A stretch of 64,000 bases of DNA from Paragonimus westermani (taxonomy: Eukaryota; Platyhelminthes; Trematoda; Plagiorchiida; Troglotrematidae): NCBI GenBank assembly GCA_008508345.1, contig QNGE01000406.1:229985-293984 (forward strand), in the 5' to 3' direction. Position numbers and translations under genes: made by a program. Shown in pieces: positions 13,201-23,261 of this stretch. The notes under the pieces were generated by a model, which saw only the letters and a program-made list of their open reading frames with translations, had not been told where the DNA came from and did not search any database. Numbering within the stretch: the first letter of the stretch is position 1; the number at the start of each line of letters is the position of its first letter.

Positions 13201-16200
13201 CAGAGGATGTGTTTATGTCAATTCAAGTCATACAGCAACAAGTATGGGTTGCATAGATAAAAATTACGGGGGTCCACAAACAGAACCCACTTACACAGGC
13301 AAATAGTGATTTTCATCCAAAGATAAACAGGAAACCATCATAATGAGTATTTTCCTGAGATTTTATACACCAAACGGTAACACTGTATCAGATTTAAACG
13401 CATTTCCTCCAGCCAAGTGGATGCGGTTGACAGCATTTGTTATCAAGGTGGTAACTTGAAGTCAACCGTACTAATGACCACTTATAAAAAGAAACATTAC
13501 ATGATGAATATAATGAGGTTGATGGCGTCTACTTGACTCAGAAGCCTTCACTGTGGTGTTAGTTAATGCTTTGTTTTTGGGGGTAACAGACCACGTGAAA
13601 TTTACCTACTAATAAATTAGACCGTAAGTTTTGATGCGTTACTCCCTTCTTACATAATTTATTGTCAACGACGCCATGACAAACACAGTTTTCTCATAAG
13701 GAAGTGGACAGCAGTCCAACATGTGGTCGGTGTGAAACTCTACGCACTGCTGACGAGTTTAATCAGGGGTGAAAGCCGAATGTCGTGTTTCACTTCAAAT
13801 ATAAATCTTAAGAAGTCTAGTCGATTGTAATGTCAGCAACCAGTTAAGGGTGAGCTTCAAGTTATCCGTTCTGAATTCCATCTACAACAGAGTTCTTTTG
13901 TTTATTGGTTAACCCATTCCAGTTAGCCGGACGTCGTCTGCATAATTAGTGATAATAATCACCCAAGCATATACTTTTAACTGATAAAGTTGTACAGCTC
14001 AGTTTATAACATGCAATTCCTTTACTTTCACTTCCAGTGAAGTGCCAGCAAGTGAAAAAACCTTCAGACTGCAACATCATTTACTTATAATTGTATGATT
14101 AGTATTGGAACATTCTATCGTCAGTCTATTCCTCTAGTAACATGCTTCCATATGTGCCCTTAGATTACGGATCTACTGACATTTATGTTACTGGTCAGAT
14201 GGTACCATTTTACCATGTGATTTCACTAGTATTAACAAGTATACTTATGCAGTCTTTCTTAACCTGCTGGTTTCGTTCATCACAGGACACCCAATAACCC
14301 ATCTGATGGAGTTAATCTTGGTCCGACGTTTGGTGTTAAAATGTAATGTACCAAAGTGTACTTTCTGCGTTTTGCTAAAATACCGAAAATTATCAGTTTC
14401 AAGCTTTTAATCTACAAACAGAAACAACTATATGTCAGTCATCCAATCGGTAGTAACAGTTCAGTATAGTGTCCTTCATGTTATTCCAACTTTTGTCTCT
14501 TGACCCACCCTGAGGTATTCTGCCTGTCTTTGCCCATTATATTCTTTCTGATGCTCAAGAACAAGCACCAACTTCTAACATCTGACAGTACTCGTCTTTC
14601 CTCCACTGAGTTCAAAATCTATAAAGTCAGTCAACTGTTCCTAAGCTGTGATTAAGTGCACTGAAAAAGATCACTATACTCAGAATAGCACTGTTTGGTT
14701 TATCGCCTGATTCTTCCCTCCAGTATTTGTGGTCTCATTCCTAGCCCTCCTACTTTTGCCATCTGATCAAACACAACAGCGCGATTTAAAATGAACTTAA
14801 AACCTAGGGCGAGTTCAAGAACCACACTAGCTGTCACCTGATCAAATCAATCTTCGTGAATAATAAGTACAGTCGAAAGAATTCACCATAACTTTCTGCT
14901 GACCAAATGCAACTTTTAGATTTGGTAGTGATGGTGACATATGCAACATTAGTACAAACTGTCTGAAACCCGCAGAGCAATACCTGTCTCAAATTAGTAC
15001 AACACTACCAAGAAAGTTCATTTTTGCACTGGTGTCAATGTGGAAACCTTTTGTTTACAGTGAACCGACATCAATGAAACGCTTTAAATACTTTCACAAG
15101 TCAAATCAGTTCACCGTTAAAACAACTAATGAACAGTAATTTATGATGCGTCTCCAAATATTTGACGAGGTCCTCTTATTTAATGTGTCAAATAAGTCAT
15201 GGACCTGGGATTCCCCAATGGTGTTAACACGGCATTTCAGTCTTTTCTAGATTAGCGTCTAATCTGAGGTCTATATTACACGCTGTAATGAAATGATTTA
15301 TTTGGAGCCAGATGAGTAATCAGGGGAAGAGTAATCCGAAGTTTGCCCGATAGACGATGGTGATATGAGTCGAAATCGACCTACTTTCGAAGCCGTTCGG
15401 TGAATAAAACTAGAGATATACAAAACCTCTATCCAAATATGATTGCCAATGAAATAATAGAACAAAAAACGTTCGATCAGTAACCGGTGATTAGTAACTG
15501 ACTAAACAAGTCATAACGGAACACCAGTATAAAACCGTATCTTGGCAATGACCAACTTACCCTTGGAAGGACCAATTATGTAGTCCTTTACCGCGTGGAT
15601 TACGTAGTCCCGGCCATGAAAGTATTTTACGTGGACGTTACACGCGTTTAAATGCTGTAGTGTTTCCACATACAAGTCGTCGTTTTCAAAGCTGGACATT
15701 TCTGCAATTGTCTTGTCGATCAGTGAGATGGTTTTGTTTTCAAATTCCATACAAAATTTGCGCAAGTACACCGATCCTGTGAAAATGAAAAGCAGATTAG
15801 TTAGAATAAACACATGTACGTTCAACGCCGTCGTTCGCAATCGCCTCCCATGGTACCTCGTAAGTACGTATATTGTTTTCTTTCAAGACCGCGGCCAACG
15901 TGATGTCACGCATATCGTTGATCAGCTCAAAACGATTCTCATCAATCCGCCGTTCCGGTTCAAGGAACATGTCTAAGAAACTGAACGTACAGGAAATGAG
16001 GGTGGAATTATACGATTTATCTAGCAAATACCAATGTGCTTTTGGATGTTCGTGAATCCGTTCCAAATCCGTGATGGTCCGAATAAAAGCAGGTATTCGA
16101 CGTCGGATGTTTTCACTTGCGTTCAAAATCCCATTAATAATTTCATGTTCGGTCACTGAGTTGGAAGTGATGAGAATTAGAAAATCGTTGGTCAGCATTT

Positions 16201-19200
16201 TTATGTCCTAGCGGTCCTTATAGGGTTCTCAATCAACGAATACAGTTTAAAGATGGTTGGTTAAACAGTTACTAACCACGTTCATGATGTAATAGTGAAC
16301 ACTTGTAATGGAATACCAGGGGATATGAAGAATACTTACGCTAATATGTTAGATATTGTGGAAGGCACGCTTTATATAAGCAAAACACAGACAGTCAAAA
16401 GGCCAGAATTTTGTTGTAAAGTATCACCAAAATAGGCTTTATGAACACTGAAAATTCCATGGCCATTTGTTTTGTTCGCGGTTCTACTGGAAGTTCACAT
16501 CTAGACGACCTGTTAAGTATCTCCGAAAAAATTGGCGGATAATTTGCAATACGATACATATGCGGCCAAACTGCACGATTAATTCGCCCTGTGCTGATAT
16601 TCTGTCATCATAAAAAAAATACTATTAAAAAGCACTACGTGGAATTTTTTGGACGTTTTCCATAAAAACCAGATCATACCCAGCCTTGTCGAGGACTGAA
16701 AAAGCTATGTAGCAATTAATTGTGTTTTGACTGTGTACAGTTTGCGTGCGACTTCCTCCTGCCACTTCGATTCAACGCTCTGGTAAACCGCTAGTTGTAG
16801 CTTCAATGAGGGACTGTAATGTAACTTAGATTTTTTCACACTCTCTTCAGCTCCTTCACCAATTCAGATGTCGAGCTTCATACCTTAGTATTCATGTGCA
16901 CCTACCTGACAGTTAAGCCCAACAGATTTTCAAGTGGATTTAGATCGTGTTTATAATCCAGCCGACCCAGAACGCTGCCCATACGAAATGGGACACTGTT
17001 GTGTTGAAGAAATGTCACCTCTTTTCTATGTGAAGAGACGTAGGGTAACACAATGTGAGTGATATTCCGAAAATAAAAAGCAGACGTCTTGTGTATCATC
17101 CGGTTTGATCAGATCACTCCTGAGGAAGGCCACCCGAGGTGGTTGAAACGTAGAGTATTACAACTTGCTCGTAACGTTGTGTTATTCCCAATCTGTTTAT
17201 CAATGAAGTAAAGTTTATTATCTATTCGTGATACTTCAATCACACAGTGTCTCATGAACTCCGTTGTGTAGTCACTGTGAGCAAACTGAGTTTACATGTA
17301 TCCCCGAGCTCGGAAGCATTTCTCGTTACAGTAAAAGCTAAACGTAGTGATTGTTGTTTACTCCACCTTAATAGTACTCTTTGTCATCCCCTTCGCTCAT
17401 ACTTACAAGGAGCGCAAAACCTATGAAGCTCCTCGAAGTTTTCGTCGTGCTAACCCACATGTTTTGAGACGATGGAATCTCCCCTTTTCTCGGGTTGATC
17501 AGCTCACTACTTTGTGAGACAACTTATACAGGGTAAATGCAGGGTGAAATGGCAGTCAAATGGAGGCTGGTGACATGACAGTTAAGTCACTTCCCAATTA
17601 CAACAGATATGGTCTGTCTACTGGCATACCGACTTTGTAGTAGCCTAACTCTGCCCCTCACGAAGATTTACACGATTAGCTAACGTTGGACTGGTTCGTC
17701 AGACTGGAGGAATCTTCTCTCTTCTATACTTTGCATGATTTTACGCATTTCGCCTTCTATAAAGGCTACTCGAACGATATTTAGCCCATAGCTTCGTAAA
17801 TTGTTATTCTCCGTTCCTCACACCGGCTTGATAATAACGAATATTTCATTGAATGAAGAGATGGTTGTATAAGTTTGCCGGTGTGCATGCAACTGTACCG
17901 TGTTGGAAAGCAGACTGGCAGTAGTTTGATGTCGTAAAAACCTCACTCTATGATATGCAACCAAATGGTCAGGCTAGCGTTGTGATAATCAATTAGGGTA
18001 ATTAGATGGTGAAAACTAAGCTCACTACTAGTGGTTCAACACAGATTAGAGTTTGATGACAAGGCAGGCACACAAGCCATATTATTTTAAACGCTATACT
18101 GAAAAATCTGAGTACAGGCGATTAAGGTCAGCCGGAGCGTGCAGACCTCAAAGTACATGATCATCCAGAACTGGTGCACCTTTGAGGTTCGATTGTGTCA
18201 TTGACTATTCGGCCTACCGCATTCTTGTGGTAAGTCCTGTTCAGTCGCTTGTTTCTGCTTGCACAACTTTTAGTTTAATTCGTATGAAAATGCTTCTGTT
18301 CCTAGAGAACACTGCAGCCACTGCACCTCAGAAGATGTGCACGATCGGTGTTAACATTGTATTCGTGGGGATATCTTTACATGATGGTTGAATTTCACAT
18401 AACTCATATTCTTCGGGCGTATTCGTATTGACTACTGAGAAGAGTTATCTCTTCCACGCAGAGGAACATTCGGTTCAGAACTGACGGATGTATTCTTGAA
18501 CGGAGTCACACGTGACTAATGATGACTCTCGGGATTTCACTTTGCCCGATAGTTCTCCTGGAATGATTAATATTAACCACTCAATACTAGAATCTCCTGA
18601 CTTTTCTGTCACGATTTCGTTTATATCAACAGTCCTGTGTCAGTATGACACTCTTGGATTCATTCTCATTCTGCCTGAGACAAGAAGGTAGGTAACTCCG
18701 TGACGCACTGTCCAAATGCTAAAGTGGTATTTTGTTTGCCTGTTTAATCTAGAGTCGTGCGGAGTGGAAAGCACACTAAATTCAATTCATTATCATCTAA
18801 GAACAACAAAAACAAACCATTTTCATAAAATAGATCCGCCTTGAACATGAGGCTCTGGTTGTCAATGGGTATCCATTCAATGACATTCTTTGAAAGTAGC
18901 AACCGACCAAAGAGAAAATGAGAACAAATCTGTGCAGGCTGGCGCCTGTCAGTCTTGTCTGTAAACTGGGCAGCAATAATGACAAAGAAACTATGTGGTT
19001 CTGTCTTAATATTACCGCCATTCGTTTCCTTGTGGAATTGCATCTATTTACTTTTACTTGCAGGAAAAATTTCCAGTGCCAGATCATCTTGTGTATCTTC
19101 AACCTCGGATAGTACCTGTCAGTTCACCTGCAGTTGCGTTGGCGTACACATAAGCAGGACAAAAGTTGAAATCAAGAAGGACGGAACATATTGCAAATGT

Positions 19201-22200
19201 TTCAAAATGAAGACCACTCATACCTGAGTTCAGCCTTAGCATTCACTCAGGCCTTCTGACCAGGTCATTTCAAATTAAAGTGCTAACCTGGAATTTCGTT
19301 TTTATTGGGGCTCATCAGTAATGCATATTCTCTTCCGGATCGGGCTCTGCACTCTGGTCTTTGTGTTTGTGAGACTAGCAAACAAAATCCGTAACCTCGA
19401 AGTAGACATTGCTAAACAGTGATGTCCGAACGCTCATCCGCAGGTTCATGTGAATAGAGTTCAGCTTACCCGACGATTTCGAAACAGGAACAAAGAGACT
19501 CGCTTTTTTCAGTCAAGTCAATAACCCCATGACCAGTACTTCTCAATTAGGCCGATGCAGCCAATGACACAGAGGGGGAGATTAAAAATTACTCATCAAA
19601 CATTTCACCACACTTCCTTCACCTACTTACCCGAACAAGCGTATCGTTTGGCCTTTTCTTTATTCATTTTCCCAATTTCAATCATGATCGGTATGACTGA
19701 GGAAAATAATTTCCTCAATCCCCTTTCACCTATTTCCCACTTCTTCTTGGCTTCAGATACCAGCTGATCGTCCAACTAAAGATGTCAATTGTAAACATTG
19801 AATTAATATTGCAAACTCAGTGGAAACGTGTTTTCAAGTTCGGACAGGATTTACAATTAGTTCACGTTCAAACTCTCATCCAAGGACAAGACAACTTAAA
19901 AAGCAAGTCATCGCTACCACACAGTTCTTAAAACAGTCCACTGAACACCTCCACTAACTGAACTAAGGCCAAATATAGCATTATTTTGCACAGCTTTATT
20001 CACAGTTTGGTTGAAAGTGATGTGGTAAAATCCGAAAACAGCTGATGTGCAAACATTAACTTTACCCATGGAATGGAAAATGACAATTGCTCATCATTTC
20101 TCGACATCAACACCAAATACAAGAATGATTTATCGATAAACAGGATTATTGATCGGAAACCGACCTACGTTAGTATTCGCCCCGGTGGAAAATAAATGAG
20201 CAATGTCAATAGCGAATAATGATCTGTATCACGTGATGCTGACGTTTTGTCCAATCATTTCGCAACAAATGTCTTCTTGTTTTATTGGTTGGGTGTATCA
20301 AAGAATCTCAGTGATTCAGAACTGATTATTAGTCAAGGCTTTGTTCACACCTGCCGTTCCTGACATTTCGTCTGCTATTTTAACTGAGTTCGATTGCTTA
20401 CAGCGTCTTTGCAATACAAGGTAATGAGACGAAGCTCACCCGTGAACATAACAGTTAAGGGTGTTAGCTGACGAAACCACCATGATAGACGCAAAGGAAG
20501 CCCATGCCATTCAAGGAGGAGGATGCTTTGTTGTGAACCATAAGACGTTATCTTTCGTTGACTGAACACACCGTGTGGTGGAGATCGTGGTCAATAATCA
20601 CAACCAGCCGATCGCTGTTGACGAAGACAAACCAGTATTTTCACCACTAAATGATGGTCTATAGTGGATTTGTACATTCCGGAAAAGGAACCAACTTCCG
20701 CAGAAAATACACACAACAACAAGACTGAAGACGAAACATTCCCTCCGAAGGAAGCATGTACAGTCGATCTGATGAAGTGCCTTTTGGTATACCCGGTGAA
20801 CAACTCAAACTTAGTCCTTGTATACCTTCGCAGCTTTTAAGGAAAGCCTAAGTCTTCCTGGCTATCAACCAGCAGCCTAAAATGCATGATAGTATAAAAA
20901 GATTCGTCCAAATAAAGGTGAAATTCAACTATACTGAATTGCGATATGTGTTAGCCAATGATACAAGCTGGCTGGGGAAAAGTCGAAAGGTAATGCTTAA
21001 TAAAAAAAAATAGCTTACCCACCAAGTAATGGTATAGGTCTTCAACAATTATGCCTACTGTATGGTAAATAAACTGTACTCAGTTGACAGAAACTGGAAA
21101 TTTAACCGTCAAAAATCATTGTGCTTAACGATTCAGAGACTGTAAATAAATAGCGTTTTCTAGTAATCTAGATTATTTCTGGGTACTACAAACGAAGCGC
21201 AGTTGTATATGAATGCAGAATTCACCGTAAAATTACCGTAAGATGTGCTTCAACAATTGGCTTTAACTGATAGGTTGGAACCGCGCAGTTCTCATCGAGG
21301 GCATACCATGCGTGCAATGCTTCAGTGCATTCTTTTGGGATTTGTGAATTGTTGGTTGCAGTTTCGTTTATCAGTTGCATTTCCGCCAGCGATATGGTAA
21401 AAGGAATTTCAAAATCACCGTAACGCTGACCAAGCAATGTCTGTTGGAAGTGTTCAAATTGTCGAGGATTTATTCACAAACGAACAACTTACAATGAACG
21501 GAGGTCCAAGAGAAACAGCCTTGCAATGTTCAACCTCATCGTAGCATATTTGTGGTCCTAGATGGTCAATCTGACTGACGTCAGGAACACCCCAGCGCAT
21601 ATCGATTGGCTATTGTGCGAAGTAAATCATGAATAGCAAAAGTTGCAAAACTAGAACCTGGTCAATAAAGCATAAAATAAATACCGAAAGTAATCAGTGA
21701 TATTTTTTTCAACAAAATTCAAACTGACACATTTTTCTTTAAGCACATAAAATTTTAAAAATCCCGATGCAAACATTACTGGGCAGATCAATCATCCGGA
21801 AGACTATCGTGAAAGTCCGCTGCATTAGCAGTGAAACCAGTAATAACAACCTCACAGTGTTATAGGGTACGATCCTCTGAATGTATATGTGATTCAATCC
21901 TTCCGGCAACTCGAGTTGTCCATGATACAGGTGACGATATCTTCGATCCGAAGAACTGTTTGATGGCTACCAGTTATTATCAGGAGTTTTGGCTTGCCAA
22001 TATATGATTTTAACTTCCACAGATTTCGTTTCTAACGCGTAATTAAGGCGAATGTTACGCAGTGATTCATGCTTTCTACTGCACTACACAAGTGGTTAAG
22101 ATAATTGAGGCACTCCTTGTTTAATATATATGCAAATACGACCGATATATCGATAACGCTGCTCGAAGACATGATTTCGCCAGGATATGTTTTCAGAACA

Positions 22201-23261
22201 AGACGCGTTCGTCAATAATGGTAATTGAAAGAGAAGCCACTAAGTGTTTGGAACTGAATAAGGCCTACGGGAAGAATTCCCTTTGATCGTATTTTGAATG
22301 ACTTCAAAATGTTTAATCAAGACATTCAAAGGACACTCGCAAGATGGTAAAAACATTCCAAAGATGGTCGTGCTATCTGGGTAATGTCTATATGGGTCCT
22401 CCGTGGAAAATAACTTCATAACACATTTTTTAACCACCAGCAACCCGGAAAAACTTCTGGCGTCCCATTATAGCCCTATTGGCACTAATTAGGAGGTAAG
22501 TTAGCGGTAATTTAAGGCTGTTTTCGGGAAGGTATAGGGATGAATGATTTTGGTTAACAGTGTTTTGGATGCTGAAAATGTATTTATTCGCCTGTGCGCC
22601 AGTATACCTCGTAGTTATGAAACACATGAAGTACTCAACACAGTCAAATGCATTAAACTCAGTGAAGTTTACATTGTACGTATAAACGAGTTCTCAGTAC
22701 GTAACACGTGTTAGGGTTGCGTTAGGGATTGTGTCCCAAATCCATGACCGAATCCCAAACGAGTCCCTGATGAATCCCAAGATCACTTGGGGTATATTAA
22801 TGTACCCCATGTTAATCTCTATAGGGATCAACCGCTCAAATGCTCTTTCAAAGTGACTAAGAAACTGTATAGACTGTTGATGATTCAACCGTTTTGTCAC
22901 CAAAAGATCACCGTACTGCTCATGGTCTACCTGAAATTCAAACCCATACTTCTCACGACAATATGCTTTAATTTTCGGGTAGGCCTGTTTCATCAACACA
23001 TTACGCTCGCAACGTAAATCTTGAAATAACAGGTGAATGGGATAGCGACAAACCAGAAAATGTTGAACTTATGAAGACACGGATAACTTTGTTGTTCACA
23101 GCTGGTAGGTCCGATAACTTTCCCAGCAAAACAGAAGTATATACTAACAGGGAATCCGAATTATTTTTCTTTAGAATTTTTTTGGTAACACGCTGCCATG
23201 TCTTAACTCTGGATGACTTTCTTCTGTTCAAAAATTGTTCGCCCAAGGTCTCGAAATTCAT
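1049..23261 (-). CDS. NWD-type NACHT/WD-repeat protein (STAND ATPase), 14 exons, 3' end outside window
   Basis: This is a spliced gene of about 1,010 visible codons. By exon, the order is: N-terminal segment with FISSTFSD (exons 1-2), the DMRWGV and LLGQRYGD blocks (3-4), a helical linker (5-7), a NACHT-type ATPase with Walker A GYSGSGKT (8) and Walker [11 protein letters not shown] (11), then the post-NACHT helical region with [14 protein letters not shown] and WYHRQF (12-14). This order is that of the NWD1/NWD2 family, intracellular signalling ATPases of the NLR/STAND type. Family members are about 1,400-1,750 residues and end in WD40 repeats, which would lie left of position 1. Coordinates (high to low): 23261-23054, 23019-22931, 21609-21493, 21440-21237, 19775-19631, 16155-15820, 15776-15561, 12935-12505, 10707-10594, 10482-10389, 9684-9188, 6259-6059, 3490-3270, 1205-1049. 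Exon lengths sum to 3,030 and all phases agree. The weak points are exons 9 and 10 and the true start codon. The function in flukes is unknown. Confidence 0.87.
1795..2045. repeat. Degenerate SINE pieces in opposite orientation
   Basis: A minus-strand tRNA-like head occupies 1795-1875: ATGGCTCAGTGGTCAACAC resembles an A box, and CCGGAATTTAAACCCTGG a B box. A plus-strand SINE tail occupies about 1950-2040 (GGGGTTGGCTGGAAAGTC, then GCGAATGCG), matching the tail of the better copies at 28.8 and 48.3 kb. It lies in intron 13 of the NWD gene. The ribozyme part is decayed. Confidence 0.55.
2640..2800 (-). repeat. Degenerate tRNA-derived SINE copy
   Basis: The minus strand reads GTGAGGTCAGTAGCACAGTG, GTCAATGTGG, then GTGGCCAAAATTCAC, a decayed version of the head seen at 28771-28850. 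The downstream part is too changed to show the hammerhead. Confidence 0.5.
2975..3150 (+). repeat. tRNA-derived SINE with degenerate hammerhead
   Basis: The A-box-like GTGCCGTGGTCAATACGAC and the excellent B box GGAGTTCGAATCTCGG are followed by GCACTACTGATTA and a GTC cleavage-site triplet (3086-3088). The tail GAAAGTTCATGAGAATGCG matches other copies. It is an older copy than those at 28.8 and 48.3 kb, since substitutions are scattered. Confidence 0.75.
3051..3095 (+). ncRNA. Hammerhead ribozyme, degenerate, in SINE
   Basis: The stem I arms are GCACTA (3051-3056) and TGGTGC (3090-3095). The core CTGATTA has one change from CTGATGA, and GAAA is changed to AAAA. A short stem III, AC..GT, leads to the cleavage triplet GTC. 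It is probably inactive, but useful for inferring the ancestral GTC. Confidence 0.6.
3270..3490 (-). CDS. NWD gene exon 13 ([14 protein letters not shown] block)
   Basis: The acceptor is TTCTCAAG and the donor TTTTG|GTACAT (phase 2). It reads [20 protein letters not shown], then [20 protein letters not shown] and [20 protein letters not shown]. It is one of the most conserved blocks of the family. The split Trp codon joins exon 14 as FWYHRQF. Confidence 0.93.
3491..6058. other. Intron 12 of the NWD gene
   Basis: No convincing coding block, RNA gene or complete mobile element was seen. Short open frames on both strands have no recognisable content. Confidence 0.5.
6059..6259 (-). CDS. NWD gene exon 12 (post-NACHT region)
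   Basis: The acceptor is TTCATTCTAG and the donor GTTTTT|GTGAGT; it has 67 codons in phase 0-0. It begins [18 protein letters not shown] and ends [19 protein letters not shown], matching the WRS...I..LF..LE..HG region of NWD proteins. Confidence 0.88.
6260..9187. other. Intron 11 of the NWD gene
   Basis: About 2.9 kb without a recognised exon. A weak B-box-like CCGGATTTCAGCCCCGG on the minus strand near 7,915-7,935 may be a very old SINE remnant. Nothing else stands out. Confidence 0.45.
9188..9684 (-). CDS. NWD gene exon 11 (NACHT Walker [14 protein letters not shown])
   Basis: It holds [17 protein letters not shown] (Walker B Asp and the second acidic position), then [20 protein letters not shown] (sensor region). 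A charged linker follows ([20 protein letters not shown]) that vertebrate members lack or have shorter, then [15 protein letters not shown] and [13 protein letters not shown]. The donor is GTG|GTAAGT. The acceptor is either CAAG at 9685 (phase 1, matches exon 10) or TTTTTAG at 9689 (phase 0). Confidence 0.92.
10389..10482 (-). CDS. NWD gene exon 10 (candidate; donor uncertain)
   Basis: The acceptor is CTATCATGCAG. It reads [19 protein letters not shown] then [10 protein letters not shown]. The preferred donor is AATT|GTGAGC at 10388 (phase 1), which gives [12 protein letters not shown] with exon 11. The frame stays open to about 10306, so a longer exon is possible. No family similarity is recognised, so this is the least certain exon with exon 9. 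Confidence 0.45.
10594..10707 (-). CDS. NWD gene exon 9 (candidate; lineage-specific insert)
   Basis: This is an open segment of 38 codons with donor ACAGAT|GTGAGT and phase 0-0, compatible with exons 8 and 10. Its translation ([18 protein letters not shown] then [14 protein letters not shown]) is acidic. The D.FDQL..Y end resembles the linker that precedes the Walker B helix in NWD proteins. The acceptor (GAAAGATTCAG) has a poor pyrimidine tract. A nested or unrelated exon is possible. Confidence 0.5.
10708..12504. other. Intron 8 of the NWD gene
   Basis: No coding block was recognised. It contains one short tRNA-like segment on the minus strand (11873-11936) that I do not accept as a tRNA gene. 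Confidence 0.45.
12505..12935 (-). CDS. NWD gene exon 8 (NACHT Walker A, GYSGSGKT)
   Basis: It encodes [20 protein letters not shown]: the P-loop that binds ATP/GTP phosphate lies at about 12918-12895. A serine/arginine-rich insert of ~40 residues ([11 protein letters not shown]) follows, then [20 protein letters not shown] and [13 protein letters not shown], the family's RFLGTTP..SS.I..LL..IC.Q. The donor is CAA|GTAGGT, phase 0. Confidence 0.93.
12936..15560. other. Intron 7 of the NWD gene
   Basis: About 2.6 kb, AT-rich and free of long open frames on either strand. It splits the GPSK|DPFLIYG junction just before the P-loop. No element was recognised. Confidence 0.5.
15561..15776 (-). CDS. 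NWD gene exon 7 (segment just before the P-loop)
   Basis: It follows a 43-base intron (15819-15777). It reads [17 protein letters not shown] and ends [10 protein letters not shown]; the sequence YI.GPS just ahead of the Walker A motif is a family hallmark. The donor is CCAAGG|GTAAGT, and the phase-1 end makes the Asp of DPFLIYG with exon 8. Confidence 0.9.
15820..16155 (-). CDS. NWD gene exon 6 ([15 protein letters not shown]), may hide a 33-base intron
   Basis: The acceptor is CCAACTCAG and the donor GAAC|GTACAT, phase 1. It reads [11 protein letters not shown], then [34 protein letters not shown] and ANDGVE, all typical of the NWD linker. Bases 16013-15981 form a GT..CAG segment of 33 bases with no stop. 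Removing it keeps the frame and changes [16 protein letters not shown] to SFLDM. Confidence 0.87.
16902..17099 (-). mobile_element. Penelope-like element fragment (RT C-terminal to GIY-YIG linker)
   Basis: The 65-codon frame reads [16 protein letters not shown], then [17 protein letters not shown]. The LPY...I/V pattern followed by a (T/S)LxxxL...KD block is what precedes the GIY-YIG nuclease in Penelope-like retroelements. The GIY-YIG part is not recognisable below 16,900. It is a decayed insertion within an intron. The match is by eye over a short stretch. Confidence 0.35.
17113..17155 (+). ncRNA. Hammerhead-like motif
   Basis: CTGAGGA is followed by a 7-base-pair hairpin, GGCCACC/GGTGGTT (G-U pairs included), then GAAACGT. 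That is the CUGANGA, stem II, GAAA layout of the hammerhead core with one core change. Penelope-like and other retroelements carry such motifs. A matching stem I is not obvious. It lies on the strand opposite to the neighbouring Penelope-like frame. Confidence 0.4.
19631..19775 (-). CDS. NWD gene exon 5
   Basis: It has 145 bases. The acceptor is CATCTTTAG and the donor TCGG|GTAAGT (phase 1). The translation is helical and charged ([19 protein letters not shown] then [13 protein letters not shown]). It corresponds to the linker before the SVTE..I segment of NWD proteins. The phase-1 end completes a Val codon with exon 6. Confidence 0.8.
19776..21236. other. Intron 4 of the NWD gene
   Basis: No recognised exon, RNA or element. 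Short open frames only. Confidence 0.45.
21237..21440 (-). CDS. NWD gene exon 4 (TLLGQRYGD block)
   Basis: It has 204 bases, phase 0 to 0, after a 52-base intron (21492-21441). It starts [17 protein letters not shown] and continues to [20 protein letters not shown], which matches the family's WY..DENAVPP.Y.LQPI stretch. The donor is ACG|GTAATT. Confidence 0.9.
21493..21609 (-). CDS. NWD gene exon 3 ([10 protein letters not shown] block)
   Basis: This is a 117-base exon of 39 codons, phase 0 at both ends. The acceptor is CACAATAG and the donor ATT|GTAAGT. It encodes [16 protein letters not shown] and ends [10 protein letters not shown], matching the family's (V)VDMRWGV..GP.F pattern. Confidence 0.9.
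21610..22930. other. Intron 2 of the NWD gene
   Basis: No recognised exon, RNA or element. The minus-strand frame of exon 2 runs on past its donor at 22930 for about 235 bases without a stop. I read this as intronic read-through, because the family alignment resumes only at exon 3. Confidence 0.5.
22931..23019 (-). CDS. NWD gene exon 2 ([18 protein letters not shown] block)
   Basis: It joins exon 1 across a 34-base intron (23053-23020, GT..AG) so that the split codon becomes Asp of STFSD. It reads through [18 protein letters not shown] to YGFEFQ, a strongly conserved NWD block. The donor is CAG|GTAGAC, phase 0. Confidence 0.9.
23054..23261 (-). CDS. NWD gene exon 1 (N-terminus, [12 protein letters not shown])
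   Basis: The start chosen is the ATG at 23261-23259. The same open frame runs up to another Met at 23378, and a further upstream exon is possible, so the start is not settled. The first ~55 residues are basic ([14 protein letters not shown]) and not recognised. The last 15 residues reach [14 protein letters not shown], the conserved beginning of the NWD N-terminal domain. The donor is TTTTCTG|GTTTGT, leaving phase 1. Confidence 0.75.

Larger units (their letters stand above)
16156..19630. other. Intron 5 of the NWD gene
   Basis: This is the longest visible intron (about 3.5 kb). It holds the Penelope-like scrap and hammerhead-like motif near 16.9-17.2 kb. The several overlapping open frames at 18.7-19.2 kb on both strands have no recognised content. 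Confidence 0.5.

Noticed and set aside
18744..19227. Cluster of overlapping open frames on both strands (up to 101 codons) as NWD exons
   Set aside because: None matches the family, and the exon 5 to exon 6 junction is already complete in phase without them.
22694..22930. Read-through of exon 2 as coding
   Set aside because: A good donor (CAG|GTAGAC) ends the exon, and the conserved DMRWGV block continues at 21609. The read-through has no family similarity.
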